Shown piece by piece: positions 1 to 12,312 of a stretch of DNA of 64,000 bases. Source of the DNA: Fibrobacter sp. UWB11 (GTDB lineage Bacteria > Fibrobacterota > Fibrobacteria > Fibrobacterales > Fibrobacteraceae); NCBI RefSeq assembly GCF_900143015.1, contig NZ_FSRT01000002.1:372001-436000 (forward strand). Direction: 5' to 3'. Made by a program: the position numbers and the translations under genes. The notes below the pieces were generated by a model that saw only the letters and a program-made list of their open reading frames with translations, did no database searches and was not told the origin of the DNA. Numbering within the stretch: position 1 is the stretch's first letter; the number at the start of each line of letters is the position of its first letter.

Positions 1-143
1 GTTGTTTTACCTTTTACAGCCGATGTATTCGACGGAACACTGACTAATGAATTGTCAGCGTTAGAGTCTTCGGAGCAAGCGGTTAACAGCCCGAAACTAA
101 CGGCTATAGCGGATAAAACGAGCAGAAGGGTTTTCATGTTCAT
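1..143 (-). CDS. Lipoprotein, N-terminal fragment (cut by window start)
   Basis: Reading from an ATG at 143 (a second in-frame ATG is at 137) the frame stays open to the window edge. The first 22 residues form a typical lipoprotein signal: basic start (MNMK), hydrophobic core, then a lipobox ending L-T-A-C with Cys at residue 23. The mature part begins S-E-D-S-N and is Ser/Asn/Thr-rich, as in Fibrobacter surface lipoproteins with a linker. Function is unknown because only 47 codons are visible. No strong Shine-Dalgarno is seen before either ATG. The GH95 gene lies upstream on the same strand, but a terminator separates them, so this is probably its own unit. Confidence 0.7.
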   Translation of the reverse strand, partial: MNMKTLLLVLSAIAVSFGLLTACSEDSNADNSLVSVPSNTSAVKGKT

Positions 144-200
144 GAATTCTCAAAAAGTTACTTGGCGATATCAATATAACTTTTTTAAAGTAATATGAGC

Positions 201-230
201 AAAAAGCCCCGAACCGTTGTGGTTCAGGGC
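201..230 (-). terminator. Rho-independent terminator after the GH95 gene
   Basis: Stem GCCCCGAACC (206-215) with GGTTCAGGGC (221-230), one mismatch, loop GTTGT. On the minus strand it is followed by a T run (A run at 201-205). It ends the GH95 transcript about 170 nt after the stop codon. Confidence 0.7.
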
Positions 231-254
231 CTTGTGAGTGAGGAGGAATGGTTT

Positions 255-377
255 TATGGATCCTATCGGGCTTCGCCCTCCAGGATGACAATTGCGTGGA
301 TCCTCGACTTCGCTACGCTGCGCTCAGGATGACAATTGTGTATGGTGATCCCGTCCCGGCACAAGGCCGGGATGACA
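255..377. repeat. Three tandem copies of a GGATGACA-ending intergenic repeat
   Basis: Three units of about 40 bp follow each other. Each starts with a GATCC-like box (TGGATCC or TGATCCC), carries a short inverted repeat that differs between units, and ends with GGATGACA. Related single units lie at 3,523, 7,342, 38,768 and 39,020. No coding potential is apparent. Confidence 0.6.
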
Positions 378-397
378 TAAAGTGCGGGGTGACAAGC

Positions 398-3397
398 TTA
401 ACGGACAGTGAGTTTCATGGTCTTTTGCATGGAGCCGCTCTTGACGATGGCAAAGTACATGCCCGGCGCAAGAGGAGCGCCAACGCCAAATTCGGCGAGA
501 CCTTCACCGTGGCCGCGTTGCGAGCCAATGAACTTGCCGTTCACACCGACGAGATGGACAACGTAATCGTTTGCGGGAGCGTTTACCATCAAGGCAATGG
601 ATGCGTGAGAGTACGGCACGCGGCTTACGGAAAGCGAAGCATTATGCATTTTGGCCTGCGGGAGTGCCGTCGGATCAGCCTTCAAATTATACCAGTCCAC
701 ATTGCAGAGGTACGTATCTTCGCCAGTGTACGTGAACGTGAGCTTTTGCTTGCCCGCCGGAAGCGTAATCTTCGTAGAAGATTCATACCAGTCGTTCCAT
801 CCCTTAGACTTTGCGGGGTCCACAGAGAGCGTTCCGAGAATCTTGCCCGTAGAATCCGTGACCGTGATGACACTTTCTTTTTCGGAGCCTGTTGCAACGC
901 GACCCGTCAAGACGTAGCTACCTGCAGCCGGGACATTTATGTAGTACTGAGTCCAATCGCCATCGTTAATCCAACCAATGTTCGGAGTGCCAAGAGAATC
1001 TTCTTCGATTTGCACGCCGTCCATAGCCACATAGTTTTCAGCCTGAATCTTGTCCGTAATTTCAAGCGGTTCGAACGGAGCGTTCGTCACCTTGAGATTG
1101 CCATCGAATTCATAGACCTTACCAGCAACAGTTGCGGTAGAGTACTTGTTTGTACCCGAAACAACGTTCAGCGTGCTACCGACGAGAGATTTTATTGCAA
1201 CATAGGTCAGCTTGCCGCCCTTCCATGCCATGGAATCGATTTCGAAACCACCGCGAGCGCGAATGCCCTTAACCGTTCCGTTTGCCCACTGCGACGGGAG
1301 TGCCGGAAGAAGATTGATTCTGTTGTTGTGGCTCTGCATAAGCATTTCGTTCACGCCAGAGACTGCACCGAAGTTACCATCAATCTGGAACGGCGGATGC
1401 GCATCGAACAAGTTATTGTAAGTCTTGCTCGGCGTGAGAAGCATGCGAATCATTCTGTAAGCATGGTCGCCATCGTGCATACGTGCCCAGAAGTTAATCT
1501 TCCAAGCGAGAGACCAACCGGTAGCATCGTCGCCACGCTGCTGAAGCGTAACGCCTGCGCCCTTGATCAAGTCTGGAGTTTCTTCAGGGGTAATCTGAGC
1601 GCTCGGGAAAAGGCCGTACAAGTGAGAAATGTGACGATTCTTGTTGTTCGGATCATCCCAATCTTGGAGCCATTCCGTAATTTGTCCGTACTTACCCGTC
1701 TTTGTCGGTGGGAGGCGCTTGACGGTTGCTTCCATCTTGGCACGGACATCTTCGTCAACGCCGAGAATCTTGGAAGCTTCAATCGTGTAGTTCAGCACAT
1801 CGCGGATAATCTGGTTGTCCATCGTCGGACCAAAGCAAACGTTATAGCCACCATGGTCATTTTCCGGGGAATCGCTCGGAGCGGTGACTAAATACTTGTT
1901 GCCCGTAGTCGGTTCTTCGACGAGGCTGTTCACGAAGAAGAGTGCGGCACCCTTCATCGTCGGGTAAACATCCTTGAGGTATTCCTTGTCGGTCGGATTG
2001 TAGAGGAAGTGTTCCCAAAGGTGCGTGCTGAGCCAACCAGCGCCACTCGGCCAAAGTCCCCACGCACCGTCAATCGGAGCAGAGCGGTTCCAAAGGTCGG
2101 TATTGTGGTGTTCTACCCAGCCTTCATTTACGCCCCAGTGCACCTTGGCGGTCTTTTCGCCCTGCGGGACCATGGACTTGATTTTGTCAATGAGCGGCCA
2201 AACGCATTCATCAAGGTTACCAGATTCTGCAGGCCAGTAGTTCATTTCGAGGTTGATGTTGGTGGTGTACTTACTGCCCCAAATCGGGTTCGTGTCCTTG
2301 TTCCAGATACCCTGCAAGTTAGCCGGCTGGCCACCCTTGCGAGAACTAGCGATGAGCAAGTAACGGCCATACTGGTAATGAAGTTCTACGAGAGACGGGT
2401 CGTTCGTGGAATTGAAATTCTTGACGCGAGTGGAGGTGATATCGCCTGCGCTCTTGTCAGCCGTGCCAAGGTCGAGCTTAACGCGGTTGAAAATCGTCTG
2501 GTAATCCTTGAGATGTGCTGCAAGCAAATCTTCATAGGACTTCTTGGCAACTTTCGACATGATGTCGGAAGCGATGGCACCCGGATCACCGCTCACATCG
2601 TTATAGGACTTGAAGTTCGTCGCAGTCGTGAGCACTAGCGTTGCGCTATTTGCGCCCTGCACGTTGATGTTGCCGTTGGATACAGAAACCGTGCCACCAT
2701 CGGTGAAAACGTTCAAGCGGTTCTGAAACTTGATGGAGTTGACGGTCACATCGTAAATGAGCGTGTTGCCGCTGTTCGACATTTTATTATTGCGATGCGG
2801 CGTGGTCATGGTTGCACCAAAACTCACCGAGCCATCCTTGTCCGCAGACAAGTGAACGACAATCACATGGTCCGGGTAGCTAGCGAAATATTCACGGGTA
2901 TGCTTGACGCCGCCCACCGTGTAGGTTGTCTTTGCGATTGCAGTCTTGAGGTCAAGTTCACGGCGGTAATTGGAAGATCCCTTGTGCGAAGTAGAAATCA
3001 CAAGATCGCCCACCGGCTGGAAACTTGCAGGCCCCGGTCCAATCATGTACTGGCTCACGATGGATTCTGCCGTGCGATAGTCGCCACGCCACAAGGCATC
3101 ACGGGCATCTTTCAAATGGCTTGCCGCCCCCTGCTTGTTGTTATCGCCAGGGCCGCCCGACCAGACCGTACTTTCGTTAAGGCCGATGTAATCCTTTTCA
3201 ACACCACCGTAAATAAGGCCACCCATGTAGCCGTTACCAATCGGAAGCGCGTTCGTGAATTCGGTACCGGCATCGCTATTGTACCAAAGCGTAAGCGGAT
3301 TGTCCGTCGTCGCGACAGCACTTGAAAAACCTACTGCACAAGCAATTGCTGCAGTACCAAGGATACGACTTGCAAAAGATTTCTTTGTTTTAAGCAT
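398..3397 (-). CDS. GH95 alpha-L-fucosidase-type hydrolase with CBM6-like and C-terminal sorting-like domains
   Basis: A secreted 999-residue enzyme that would remove terminal alpha-L-fucose (or alpha-L-galactose) from hemicellulose side chains. The ATG at 3397 is chosen because GGAGG sits just before it and a signal peptide follows (cleavage near residue 30); a longer upstream frame has neither. The GH95 catalytic region spans about 35-770, with the family N-terminal pattern LW-Y-(x)n-ALPIGNG. Likely catalytic positions are the Asn pair in TTNINLEMNYW (N380, N382), Glu512 in SDSPEN and Asp673 in FQIDGNFG; this assignment is by family resemblance. A CBM6/35-like module (about 775-905) and a basic C-terminal domain of about 90 residues follow. 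It is a single-gene unit with the shared regulon promoter. Confidence 0.88.
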   Translation of the reverse strand: MLKTKKSFASRILGTAAIACAVGFSSAVATTDNPLTLWYNSDAGTEFTNALPIGNGYMGGLIYGGVEKDYIGLNESTVWSGGPGDNNKQGAASHLKDARDALWRGDYRTAESIVSQYMIGPGPASFQPVGDLVISTSHKGSSNYRRELDLKTAIAKTTYTVGGVKHTREYFASYPDHVIVVHLSADKDGSVSFGATMTTPHRNNKMSNSGNTLIYDVTVNSIKFQNRLNVFTDGGTVSVSNGNINVQGANSATLVLTTATNFKSYNDVSGDPGAIASDIMSKVAKKSYEDLLAAHLKDYQTIFNRVKLDLGTADKSAGDITSTRVKNFNSTNDPSLVELHYQYGRYLLIASSRKGGQPANLQGIWNKDTNPIWGSKYTTNINLEMNYWPAESGNLDECVWPLIDKIKSMVPQGEKTAKVHWGVNEGWVEHHNTDLWNRSAPIDGAWGLWPSGAGWLSTHLWEHFLYNPTDKEYLKDVYPTMKGAALFFVNSLVEEPTTGNKYLVTAPSDSPENDHGGYNVCFGPTMDNQIIRDVLNYTIEASKILGVDEDVRAKMEATVKRLPPTKTGKYGQITEWLQDWDDPNNKNRHISHLYGLFPSAQITPEETPDLIKGAGVTLQQRGDDATGWSLAWKINFWARMHDGDHAYRMIRMLLTPSKTYNNLFDAHPPFQIDGNFGAVSGVNEMLMQSHNNRINLLPALPSQWANGTVKGIRARGGFEIDSMAWKGGKLTYVAIKSLVGSTLNVVSGTNKYSTATVAGKVYEFDGNLKVTNAPFEPLEITDKIQAENYVAMDGVQIEEDSLGTPNIGWINDGDWTQYYINVPAAGSYVLTGRVATGSEKESVITVTDSTGKILGTLSVDPAKSKGWNDWYESSTKITLPAGKQKLTFTYTGEDTYLCNVDWYNLKADPTALPQAKMHNASLSVSRVPYSHASIALMVNAPANDYVVHLVGVNGKFIGSQRGHGEGLAEFGVGAPLAPGMYFAIVKSGSMQKTMKLTVR

Positions 3398-3435
3398 AGT
3401 GTCCTCCACTACCCTATTTAAATTCACCCTTATAT

Positions 3436-3500
3436 AAAATACCCCTCGGAGAGGGGTTTTCATATAGGTTTAAAATTCTTCTCATTGATTTTTTATCAAT
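3436..3500 (-). promoter_or_regulatory. Regulon promoter of the GH95 gene
   Basis: Operator: perfect 17-bp inverted repeat ATTGATTTTTTATCAAT (3484-3500). After 43 nt comes the -10-like hexamer TATTTT (AAAATA at 3436-3441 on the plus strand), preceded by GGGG. The start codon is 38 nt further. No -35 box is apparent in the gap, which suits an activator-dependent promoter. A CCCCTC/GAGGGG hairpin (3442-3456) lies just upstream of the hexamer. Confidence 0.65.
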
Positions 3501-3522
3501 AGGAAAAGGTTTATAAATGGCG

Positions 3523-3549
3523 GCCCCGCAACAAGTGCGGGGTGACATA
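3523..3549. repeat. Single GTGACA-ending dispersed repeat
   Basis: Inverted repeat CCCCGC/GCGGGG followed by TGACATAA. It is another member of the intergenic family seen at 255-377. Confidence 0.45.
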
Positions 3550-3552
3550 ATG

Positions 3553-3594
3553 AAAAAAGTCATCGCGGGACGTGTTGCGAGCCTCGCGATGACT
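3553..3594 (-). terminator. Rho-independent terminator after the GH2 gene
   Basis: Perfect 10-bp stem AGTCATCGCG (3558-3567) with CGCGATGACT (3585-3594), followed on the minus strand by a T run (A run 3553-3557). It lies 23 nt after the GH2 stop codon. Confidence 0.85.
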
Positions 3595-3616
3595 GTGCTT
3601 CAATCGTTTTTATTTA

Positions 3617-7204
<3,588 letters not shown>

Positions 7205-7295
7205 AGGTCACGTTCGTTTAAACGCCCGTCATTACTGCAATTTGGAATGTTTTAATCTGTAGCGTCACATTTTTTGATAATTAATTCAGCAATAG

Positions 7296-7317
7296 AAAAA
7301 GCCCGCCAGAGGCGGGC
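7296..7317 (-). terminator. Rho-independent terminator after the GH43 gene at 7,380
   Basis: Perfect stem GCCCGCC (7301-7307) with GGCGGGC (7311-7317), loop AGA, T run on the minus strand (A run 7296-7300). It ends the two-gene beta-helix/GH43 operon. Confidence 0.85.
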
Positions 7318-7341
7318 CCAGTGAGGTTAGATAAAAAATTA

Positions 7342-7372
7342 TAGATCCTTCGACTTCGCTCAGGATGACATT
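7342..7372. repeat. Dispersed CTTCGACTTCGCTCAGGATGACA repeat
   Basis: One copy of the GATCCTTCGACTTCGCTCAG-GGATGACA type element, just past the 3' end of the GH43 gene. An inverted copy lies at 38,768-38,813. Confidence 0.5.
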
Positions 7373-7379
7373 ATTCGTG

Positions 7380-9443
7380 TCATTTCACGAGAACGCGGAA
7401 GGTCTTGGAGTGACCGAGACCACGAACCATGTACACGCCCGGAACATAACCTGCAGAGCGGATGGACTTTGCAAGGCTTTGGCCCTTAGCGTCAATGTGT
7501 CCGAGGTACTTGCCAGTCATGGTGAACACTGCGTAAGACTTTTCGGCAATCGGGAGTTCCACGCGAGCCTTCTTGATTCCAACTTTGTCATCGCAATCGA
7601 ATCCCATGCAGAACTTGAACCAGTCTACATTCACGAAGTTGCCATTGATTTCCATTTTGAGCACATGTTCGCCCTTCGGGATTTCCTTGGTCGTTGCCTT
7701 GACTTCGGTATAATTAGACCAGTCTTCGCCCTTTTCAGCCTTGATGACATCGGTAATAGCCTTGTCGTCGATGTAGAACTTGACACCCACATCGTCAGAA
7801 GCTGTTGCCATGTTCACGACGATTGTATATTCAGATGCAATCTGGTTATCGACCGTGTATTCGACCCATTCGCCGTCTTCGGTGTAGCCGATGGCATAAC
7901 CCTTAGACTTGTCGGTAGAATCGAGCTGGACAATATCCACTTCGTCTTCGCGATAGGCGCCGCCCTGATTAGCGCGATCGTTATCGTAGAAGGCCTTATT
8001 GTGGCCGCCCTTGTCATAATCTTCGGCCTGGATTTTGCCCGGAATTGCGGAAGCTGTGCCCTTGAACGGTTCCTGCGGAATCTTGGTTGCAGCACTTTCC
8101 ATGTACCAATAGTCGAAATCAAAACCGCCCTGTTTTACAACAAAGTAGAGATCTTCGACACCGGCTGCATCCGTCAAAGCAAATGTATTTTCTTGCCAGC
8201 TGGAGCTCTTCGGCACATCAATCGTTGCAATCGTCGGACCCGTCGTAGAACCAGTATGAACTTCAAGCTTACCGCCATTACCCTTGGTGCAGATGATGAT
8301 ATTTTCGGCACCATCGCCCATATCCACAGAGCGAACCTTCGTGTAGAAGTTGCTGCCCATGTTGGTGAGGTAAACGTTATCGCCCTGCTTTGCCACATGC
8401 TTGATGATGGTGTATCCACCGCTCTTGTCCACATTGATGCCACCCACCCAAGACTTGGTTTCGGCTTCAACGCGTTCGAACGGGTCAAGATTCTTGATGG
8501 GCTTCTTGACGCCATCATTCGTAGACTTGATGGTCGGAATCGTACCGTCAGCATTCCAGGTAAATTCTTCAACTGCGGTAGAACGGCTATAGCCACCGCC
8601 GCTCACGTTCTTCTGGTTGTGATAGAAGAAGAAGCTGCGGCCCTTGAAGTCAATGAGGCCGGAGTGGTTCGTGAACGCAGTTCCATTGCCCTGGTCCATG
8701 ATGATGCCGCCCCACTTCCACGGACCCGTCGGAGAATCACTGGTAGAATACGAGATTTTTTCAGGCACGCCATGGGAAGCATAAATCATGTAATACTTCT
8801 TGTCGCGCTTGTGAATCCACGGACCTTCGGTATAGACAGAGTTTCCATTCGGGGAAAATCCACGACTCATGTCCGTCACCTGAATTTGTCCGTCAAATTC
8901 AATCATATTCTCTTTAAGCTTAGCGTAATAAAGCTTCGGGTTGCCCCAGTAGAGCCAAGCCTGGCCATCATCGTCAATCCAAACAGTCGGGTCAATGTAA
9001 TCCCAGTTCGGACCTGCAAGATGCTGACCATTACGAGCATCCTTGAACGGACCTTCCGGCTTGTCGGCCACAGCGACGTTAATAGCGCGGCCACCGCGAG
9101 TCGATTCTACAGTCACGTAGTAGTAATACTTGCCATTGCGACGAACAACTTGAGCAGCCCAGTCGCCGTTATCTTTCGCATTGCCGCCAAAGTCCTTGTT
9201 CGAAAGGATGAGCTCACCCATGTCGGTCCAGTTCACCATATCGGTGGTGCAAGAGACGCGCCAACCGTGCATGGTAAAGAAGGAACCGCCTTCGTCGTTA
9301 CCCGTGTACACGCAGACGGTATCGCCAAACACAACCGGAGCCGGGTCCGGCGAATAGTACGTCTGGATAATCGGGTTCTCAGCAAGCGCATTGGACGCAA
9401 AACCAAGTCCAAACGCGAGAAGTATTTTACTTGTCATTTTCAT
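7380..9443 (-). CDS. GH43 arabinofuranosidase/beta-xylosidase-type enzyme with two CBM6-like modules
   Basis: A 687-residue secreted GH43 enzyme, probably removing arabinose or xylose from arabinoxylan. The start at 9443 (M-K-M-T) is preferred; an ATG at 9455 sits too close to its GGGAA, and 9437 is also possible. The signal peptide ends near A21. The five-bladed propeller (about 25-310) carries the family triad: base D33 in YSPDP, pKa-modulating D151 in YIDPTVW, acid E206 in YTEGPW. Two CBM6-like modules (about 325-455 and 470-610) and the C-terminal basic domain follow. It starts 20 nt after the stop of the beta-helix gene, so both share one mRNA and probably attack one substrate. GH43 substrate cannot be fixed from sequence alone. 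Confidence 0.87.
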   Translation of the reverse strand: MKMTSKILLAFGLGFASNALAENPIIQTYYSPDPAPVVFGDTVCVYTGNDEGGSFFTMHGWRVSCTTDMVNWTDMGELILSNKDFGGNAKDNGDWAAQVVRRNGKYYYYVTVESTRGGRAINVAVADKPEGPFKDARNGQHLAGPNWDYIDPTVWIDDDGQAWLYWGNPKLYYAKLKENMIEFDGQIQVTDMSRGFSPNGNSVYTEGPWIHKRDKKYYMIYASHGVPEKISYSTSDSPTGPWKWGGIIMDQGNGTAFTNHSGLIDFKGRSFFFYHNQKNVSGGGYSRSTAVEEFTWNADGTIPTIKSTNDGVKKPIKNLDPFERVEAETKSWVGGINVDKSGGYTIIKHVAKQGDNVYLTNMGSNFYTKVRSVDMGDGAENIIICTKGNGGKLEVHTGSTTGPTIATIDVPKSSSWQENTFALTDAAGVEDLYFVVKQGGFDFDYWYMESAATKIPQEPFKGTASAIPGKIQAEDYDKGGHNKAFYDNDRANQGGAYREDEVDIVQLDSTDKSKGYAIGYTEDGEWVEYTVDNQIASEYTIVVNMATASDDVGVKFYIDDKAITDVIKAEKGEDWSNYTEVKATTKEIPKGEHVLKMEINGNFVNVDWFKFCMGFDCDDKVGIKKARVELPIAEKSYAVFTMTGKYLGHIDAKGQSLAKSIRSAGYVPGVYMVRGLGHSKTFRVLVK

Positions 9444-9463
9444 ATTGCACCCCATTTCCCAAA

Positions 9464-12064
9464 CTATTTCACTTGGATCATTTTGCCAAAGACCTTGTTC
9501 ACACTCTGGACAAAGTAGACACCAGACTTGAAGTTCTTTGCATGCATAGCCTGCATTACAGAACTTGTCGTCGGCATGCCCATCACGCGAATGACGCCCA
9601 TGTGATGGCCGCGGATATCAAACACATTCAGCGTAGAGCTGCGAGAGATATCCATATTCAATCCGTAACGGACGTTCGGCTTAATCGCAAGGATTTCTTC
9701 CTTAGTCTTACCGAACTTGATCCAGTCAATGTTCAAGTAAGCACCCGTGATTGCCACGCGAAGCACATGTTCGCCAGCTTCAAGAGCGGTTGTCTTGCCT
9801 TCGACCGTACCATAAGTATTCCAGTCTTCGCCCTGCGGGGCTACAATCGTATCGCTGATTGCCTTGCCATCCATGAAGAGCTGGAAGCTAGAGCCTTCGA
9901 GACCGGTAGCCACGTTAGCGAGGAACACGTATTCACCAGCGGTCGTGACCTTCAAGGTGTATTCCATCCATTCGCCAGCCTGTGTGTAACCCACAGCGTA
10001 GCCCTTAGACTTGTCAGTAGAATCAATTTGAGTGATGTCCACGCCATCTTCGCGGTAGACGCCGCCTTCGTTCACAAAGTCCTTGTCGTTGAAGGAAACG
10101 CTCTGGCCACCTTCATCGTAGTTTTCCATTTCGATGGTGCCCGGAATGGTCATGTTTTCAACAAACGGAGCCTGCGGAACCACGTTGGAGAAGTCCGGAA
10201 GCGGAATGGTGTTGATGCGGTCACCGATGTTCTTGAATTCGCCCTGAAGGCCAGCAGCTTCGGCAACAGAAGCGATGTAGCCACCGTTGTTCTTTTCGGT
10301 AAACTGACCCGGAGCGTTACGGCCAACGCCGCTCGGAGCGTTCTTGTAAGAGTTGTTTTCGACAGCAAAGCCACTAGAGCCTTCGTCAAGATAAATCGGC
10401 AAAATCCAGTAATCCGACCACTTGGACTGGGACATATCATGGATGTAGTTTTCCTTGATTTCGCTACCCGTGCCCTGGTTGCTCAATGTATAAATCGGAC
10501 CGGAGTCGCAAAGCAAACGGGCAATGTGGTGGATGTTGTTCTTATTAATTTTGTTGTTCGTCATGGCTGTTTCGCTCTTGGTCCAGCCATAACCCACAGA
10601 GATACCGGAATAGTTTGTATAGGACACTTCGTTATTTTCGATGACGACATAACGCGGATACCCGGCGGCAATGCCCACAGCGCCCTGATGTTCATTCGTC
10701 ACGTTTGTCACGAGGTTGTAACGGATTGTATCGCGGGTACTGATTTCGTCCTTGTCCTTCGGATTGTACGGGATGTGAATTTCGGTCGTGGAGTCTTGAG
10801 AGAACTTGCCGAGCATAATGCCGCAGCCGCCGATTTCATAGAATACGTTGCCTTCAATCACGTCATCATTTGTACCAGAGACAAAGTCAAGACCAGTTGC
10901 AGCCATCTGCGTGAACGTGCAATTCTTGATTTTGAAATGGTGCGCATTTTCGACGCGGAAACCAGCATCCGGACGCCAGAGGAGGAACTTGTTAGAGCCA
11001 AGACGGCCGTTTTCAGCCATGACTTCGATGTTGAACATACTTGCCTGCAAATCCAGGAAGCCTTCTTCGCTCGGACGCAAGAAATTGGAGTTTGCAAAGG
11101 TTATGCCTTCAAAAGACATGTAACCAACTTTGTTCTTAGTATCCTTACCGAGAATGCTGAAGAGCGTATTGACGCGCGGAACGACAACATTTGCGGTCGC
11201 CATGTTTTCGCCTGCGCGGGCCTTGTAATAAAGCGTACCGGTCGATTCGTCCAAGTACCATTCGCCCGGCTGGTCGATAAATTCGTAAGCATTTTCAAGG
11301 TAGTAAACCTGCTGCTTCGGCGGATTGCTCATGAAAGCAGTGCCAAGCATCGGGTATTTGCGGCGGAAAAGCTTGCTTCTTTCAGGATCCTGCGGTTCAA
11401 ACTTGAAGGTATTGCCCTGCTGGGAAATCTTGTCAAGACGCAAGATGCTTTCGGCCCACGCAATCATCAAATGGATTTCGACCTTCTTCGGATTCTTCCA
11501 GTCCGTAGACTTGATATCGCTGCTGTTGAGGAGGAAGGCACTGCCGGCAGAGTCCACTTTGTTCAAGCGGAAGAAGTTATGGTCGCCGTTATCGAGCAAG
11601 TTCGGCATACGCGCGCGAATTGCCTTTTTGCCGTTCACGTACATCTGGCGGAAACGGGCATCGACACCTTCGACCTTCCAGATATTGTTCTTTTCATCGT
11701 GAATCGTCCAGCCAGACATCGGGATACCGCCCGTAATAAGCGGAGTTTCGTTCGGATAGGCTTTATAGCGGACGTAGAAACCATCCTTACCGCCATCAGC
11801 CTCAGTAAAATTGACCGTAGACGAAAGCTGATAGGTTCCGCCACGAAGAATGACGGAGATATCGCCCGTCATGGTGCCGTTGATGGCACGCACAGCCTTC
11901 TGGGCCTGCGTAATCGTCTTGAACGGGGCCTCTTCGGTACCCTTGTTGGAATCGCTACCATTGGGAGCGACATAGAATGTAGCCTGATCAGCGGCGGTAG
12001 CAACAGTAACACCCAGGAAGAGTGCAGAAACTGCGGCAAGATGACCAATTGTTTTGAAGCTCAT
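9464..12064 (-). CDS. Right-handed beta-helix glycosidase-like protein with CBM6-like module
   Basis: An 866-residue secreted protein. The start at 12064 follows a GAGG-containing leader and opens a signal peptide (about 1-26). The sequence begins FYVAPNGSDSNKGT and has the GGTY...YPNETPLITGG and RQMYVNGKKAIRAR patterns of large bacterial beta-helix proteins, including the GH120 and GH141 groups; these recollections are approximate and neither family is certain. Helix coils run to about 640, a CBM6-like module spans 655-790, and the basic C-terminal domain ends the chain. It is the first gene of an operon with the GH43 at 7,380, which supports a role as a side-chain glycosidase (xylosidase or fucosidase) on the same polymer. 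Confidence 0.75.
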   Translation of the reverse strand: MSFKTIGHLAAVSALFLGVTVATAADQATFYVAPNGSDSNKGTEEAPFKTITQAQKAVRAINGTMTGDISVILRGGTYQLSSTVNFTEADGGKDGFYVRYKAYPNETPLITGGIPMSGWTIHDEKNNIWKVEGVDARFRQMYVNGKKAIRARMPNLLDNGDHNFFRLNKVDSAGSAFLLNSSDIKSTDWKNPKKVEIHLMIAWAESILRLDKISQQGNTFKFEPQDPERSKLFRRKYPMLGTAFMSNPPKQQVYYLENAYEFIDQPGEWYLDESTGTLYYKARAGENMATANVVVPRVNTLFSILGKDTKNKVGYMSFEGITFANSNFLRPSEEGFLDLQASMFNIEVMAENGRLGSNKFLLWRPDAGFRVENAHHFKIKNCTFTQMAATGLDFVSGTNDDVIEGNVFYEIGGCGIMLGKFSQDSTTEIHIPYNPKDKDEISTRDTIRYNLVTNVTNEHQGAVGIAAGYPRYVVIENNEVSYTNYSGISVGYGWTKSETAMTNNKINKNNIHHIARLLCDSGPIYTLSNQGTGSEIKENYIHDMSQSKWSDYWILPIYLDEGSSGFAVENNSYKNAPSGVGRNAPGQFTEKNNGGYIASVAEAAGLQGEFKNIGDRINTIPLPDFSNVVPQAPFVENMTIPGTIEMENYDEGGQSVSFNDKDFVNEGGVYREDGVDITQIDSTDKSKGYAVGYTQAGEWMEYTLKVTTAGEYVFLANVATGLEGSSFQLFMDGKAISDTIVAPQGEDWNTYGTVEGKTTALEAGEHVLRVAITGAYLNIDWIKFGKTKEEILAIKPNVRYGLNMDISRSSTLNVFDIRGHHMGVIRVMGMPTTSSVMQAMHAKNFKSGVYFVQSVNKVFGKMIQVK

Positions 12065-12117
12065 AATACCTAACCTCACGTTAAAAACCAAACATAGTTT
12101 GCCCTAACAACACTCTA

Positions 12118-12181
12118 AAATTATCCTTGAAATGCTTATTTTTTTATGGCTTTACACAAGAATTTGTGGACTGTTTATCCA
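12118..12181 (-). promoter_or_regulatory. Regulon promoter of the beta-helix/GH43 operon
   Basis: Operator TGGATAAACAGTCCA (coding strand, 12167-12181), 43 nt, then TAATTT (12118-12123). The start codon is 53 nt further on. Confidence 0.6.
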
Positions 12182-12223
12182 TGAAGGGAAGTGGTTGGTG
12201 GTAAGTGGGTTTTGTCGGGATGC

Positions 12224-12253
12224 AAAAAAATGCCTCGCGGGAGCGCGAGGCAT
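12224..12253 (-). terminator. Rho-independent terminator after the GH27 gene
   Basis: Perfect 10-bp stem ATGCCTCGCG (12230-12239) with CGCGAGGCAT (12244-12253), 4-nt loop, T7 on the minus strand. Confidence 0.9.
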
Positions 12254-12312
12254 TTTGAATGTGTTTGTGAGGAGAAATCTTTTGAAAAGGCTACGCCTCC
12301 CCCAAGTTTTAA

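Noticed and set aside
97-291. 64-residue minus-strand ORF over the first intergenic region
   Set aside because: It runs through a terminator and repeats. The real gene here is the lipoprotein starting at 143 in another frame.
3442-3460. CCCCTC/GAGGGG hairpin with TTTT as a plus-strand terminator
   Set aside because: No plus-strand gene ends upstream of it. It overlaps the upstream edge of the GH95 hexamer and is more likely part of promoter sequence.
9431-12073. Very long plus-strand open frames (880, 743, 753, 717, 620 residues) opposite the minus-strand enzyme genes
   Set aside because: They lie antisense to genes with clear families, have Ala/Val/His/Arg-rich low-information sequences, no signal peptides and no ribosome sites. 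They are a result of GC-biased third positions in the real genes.
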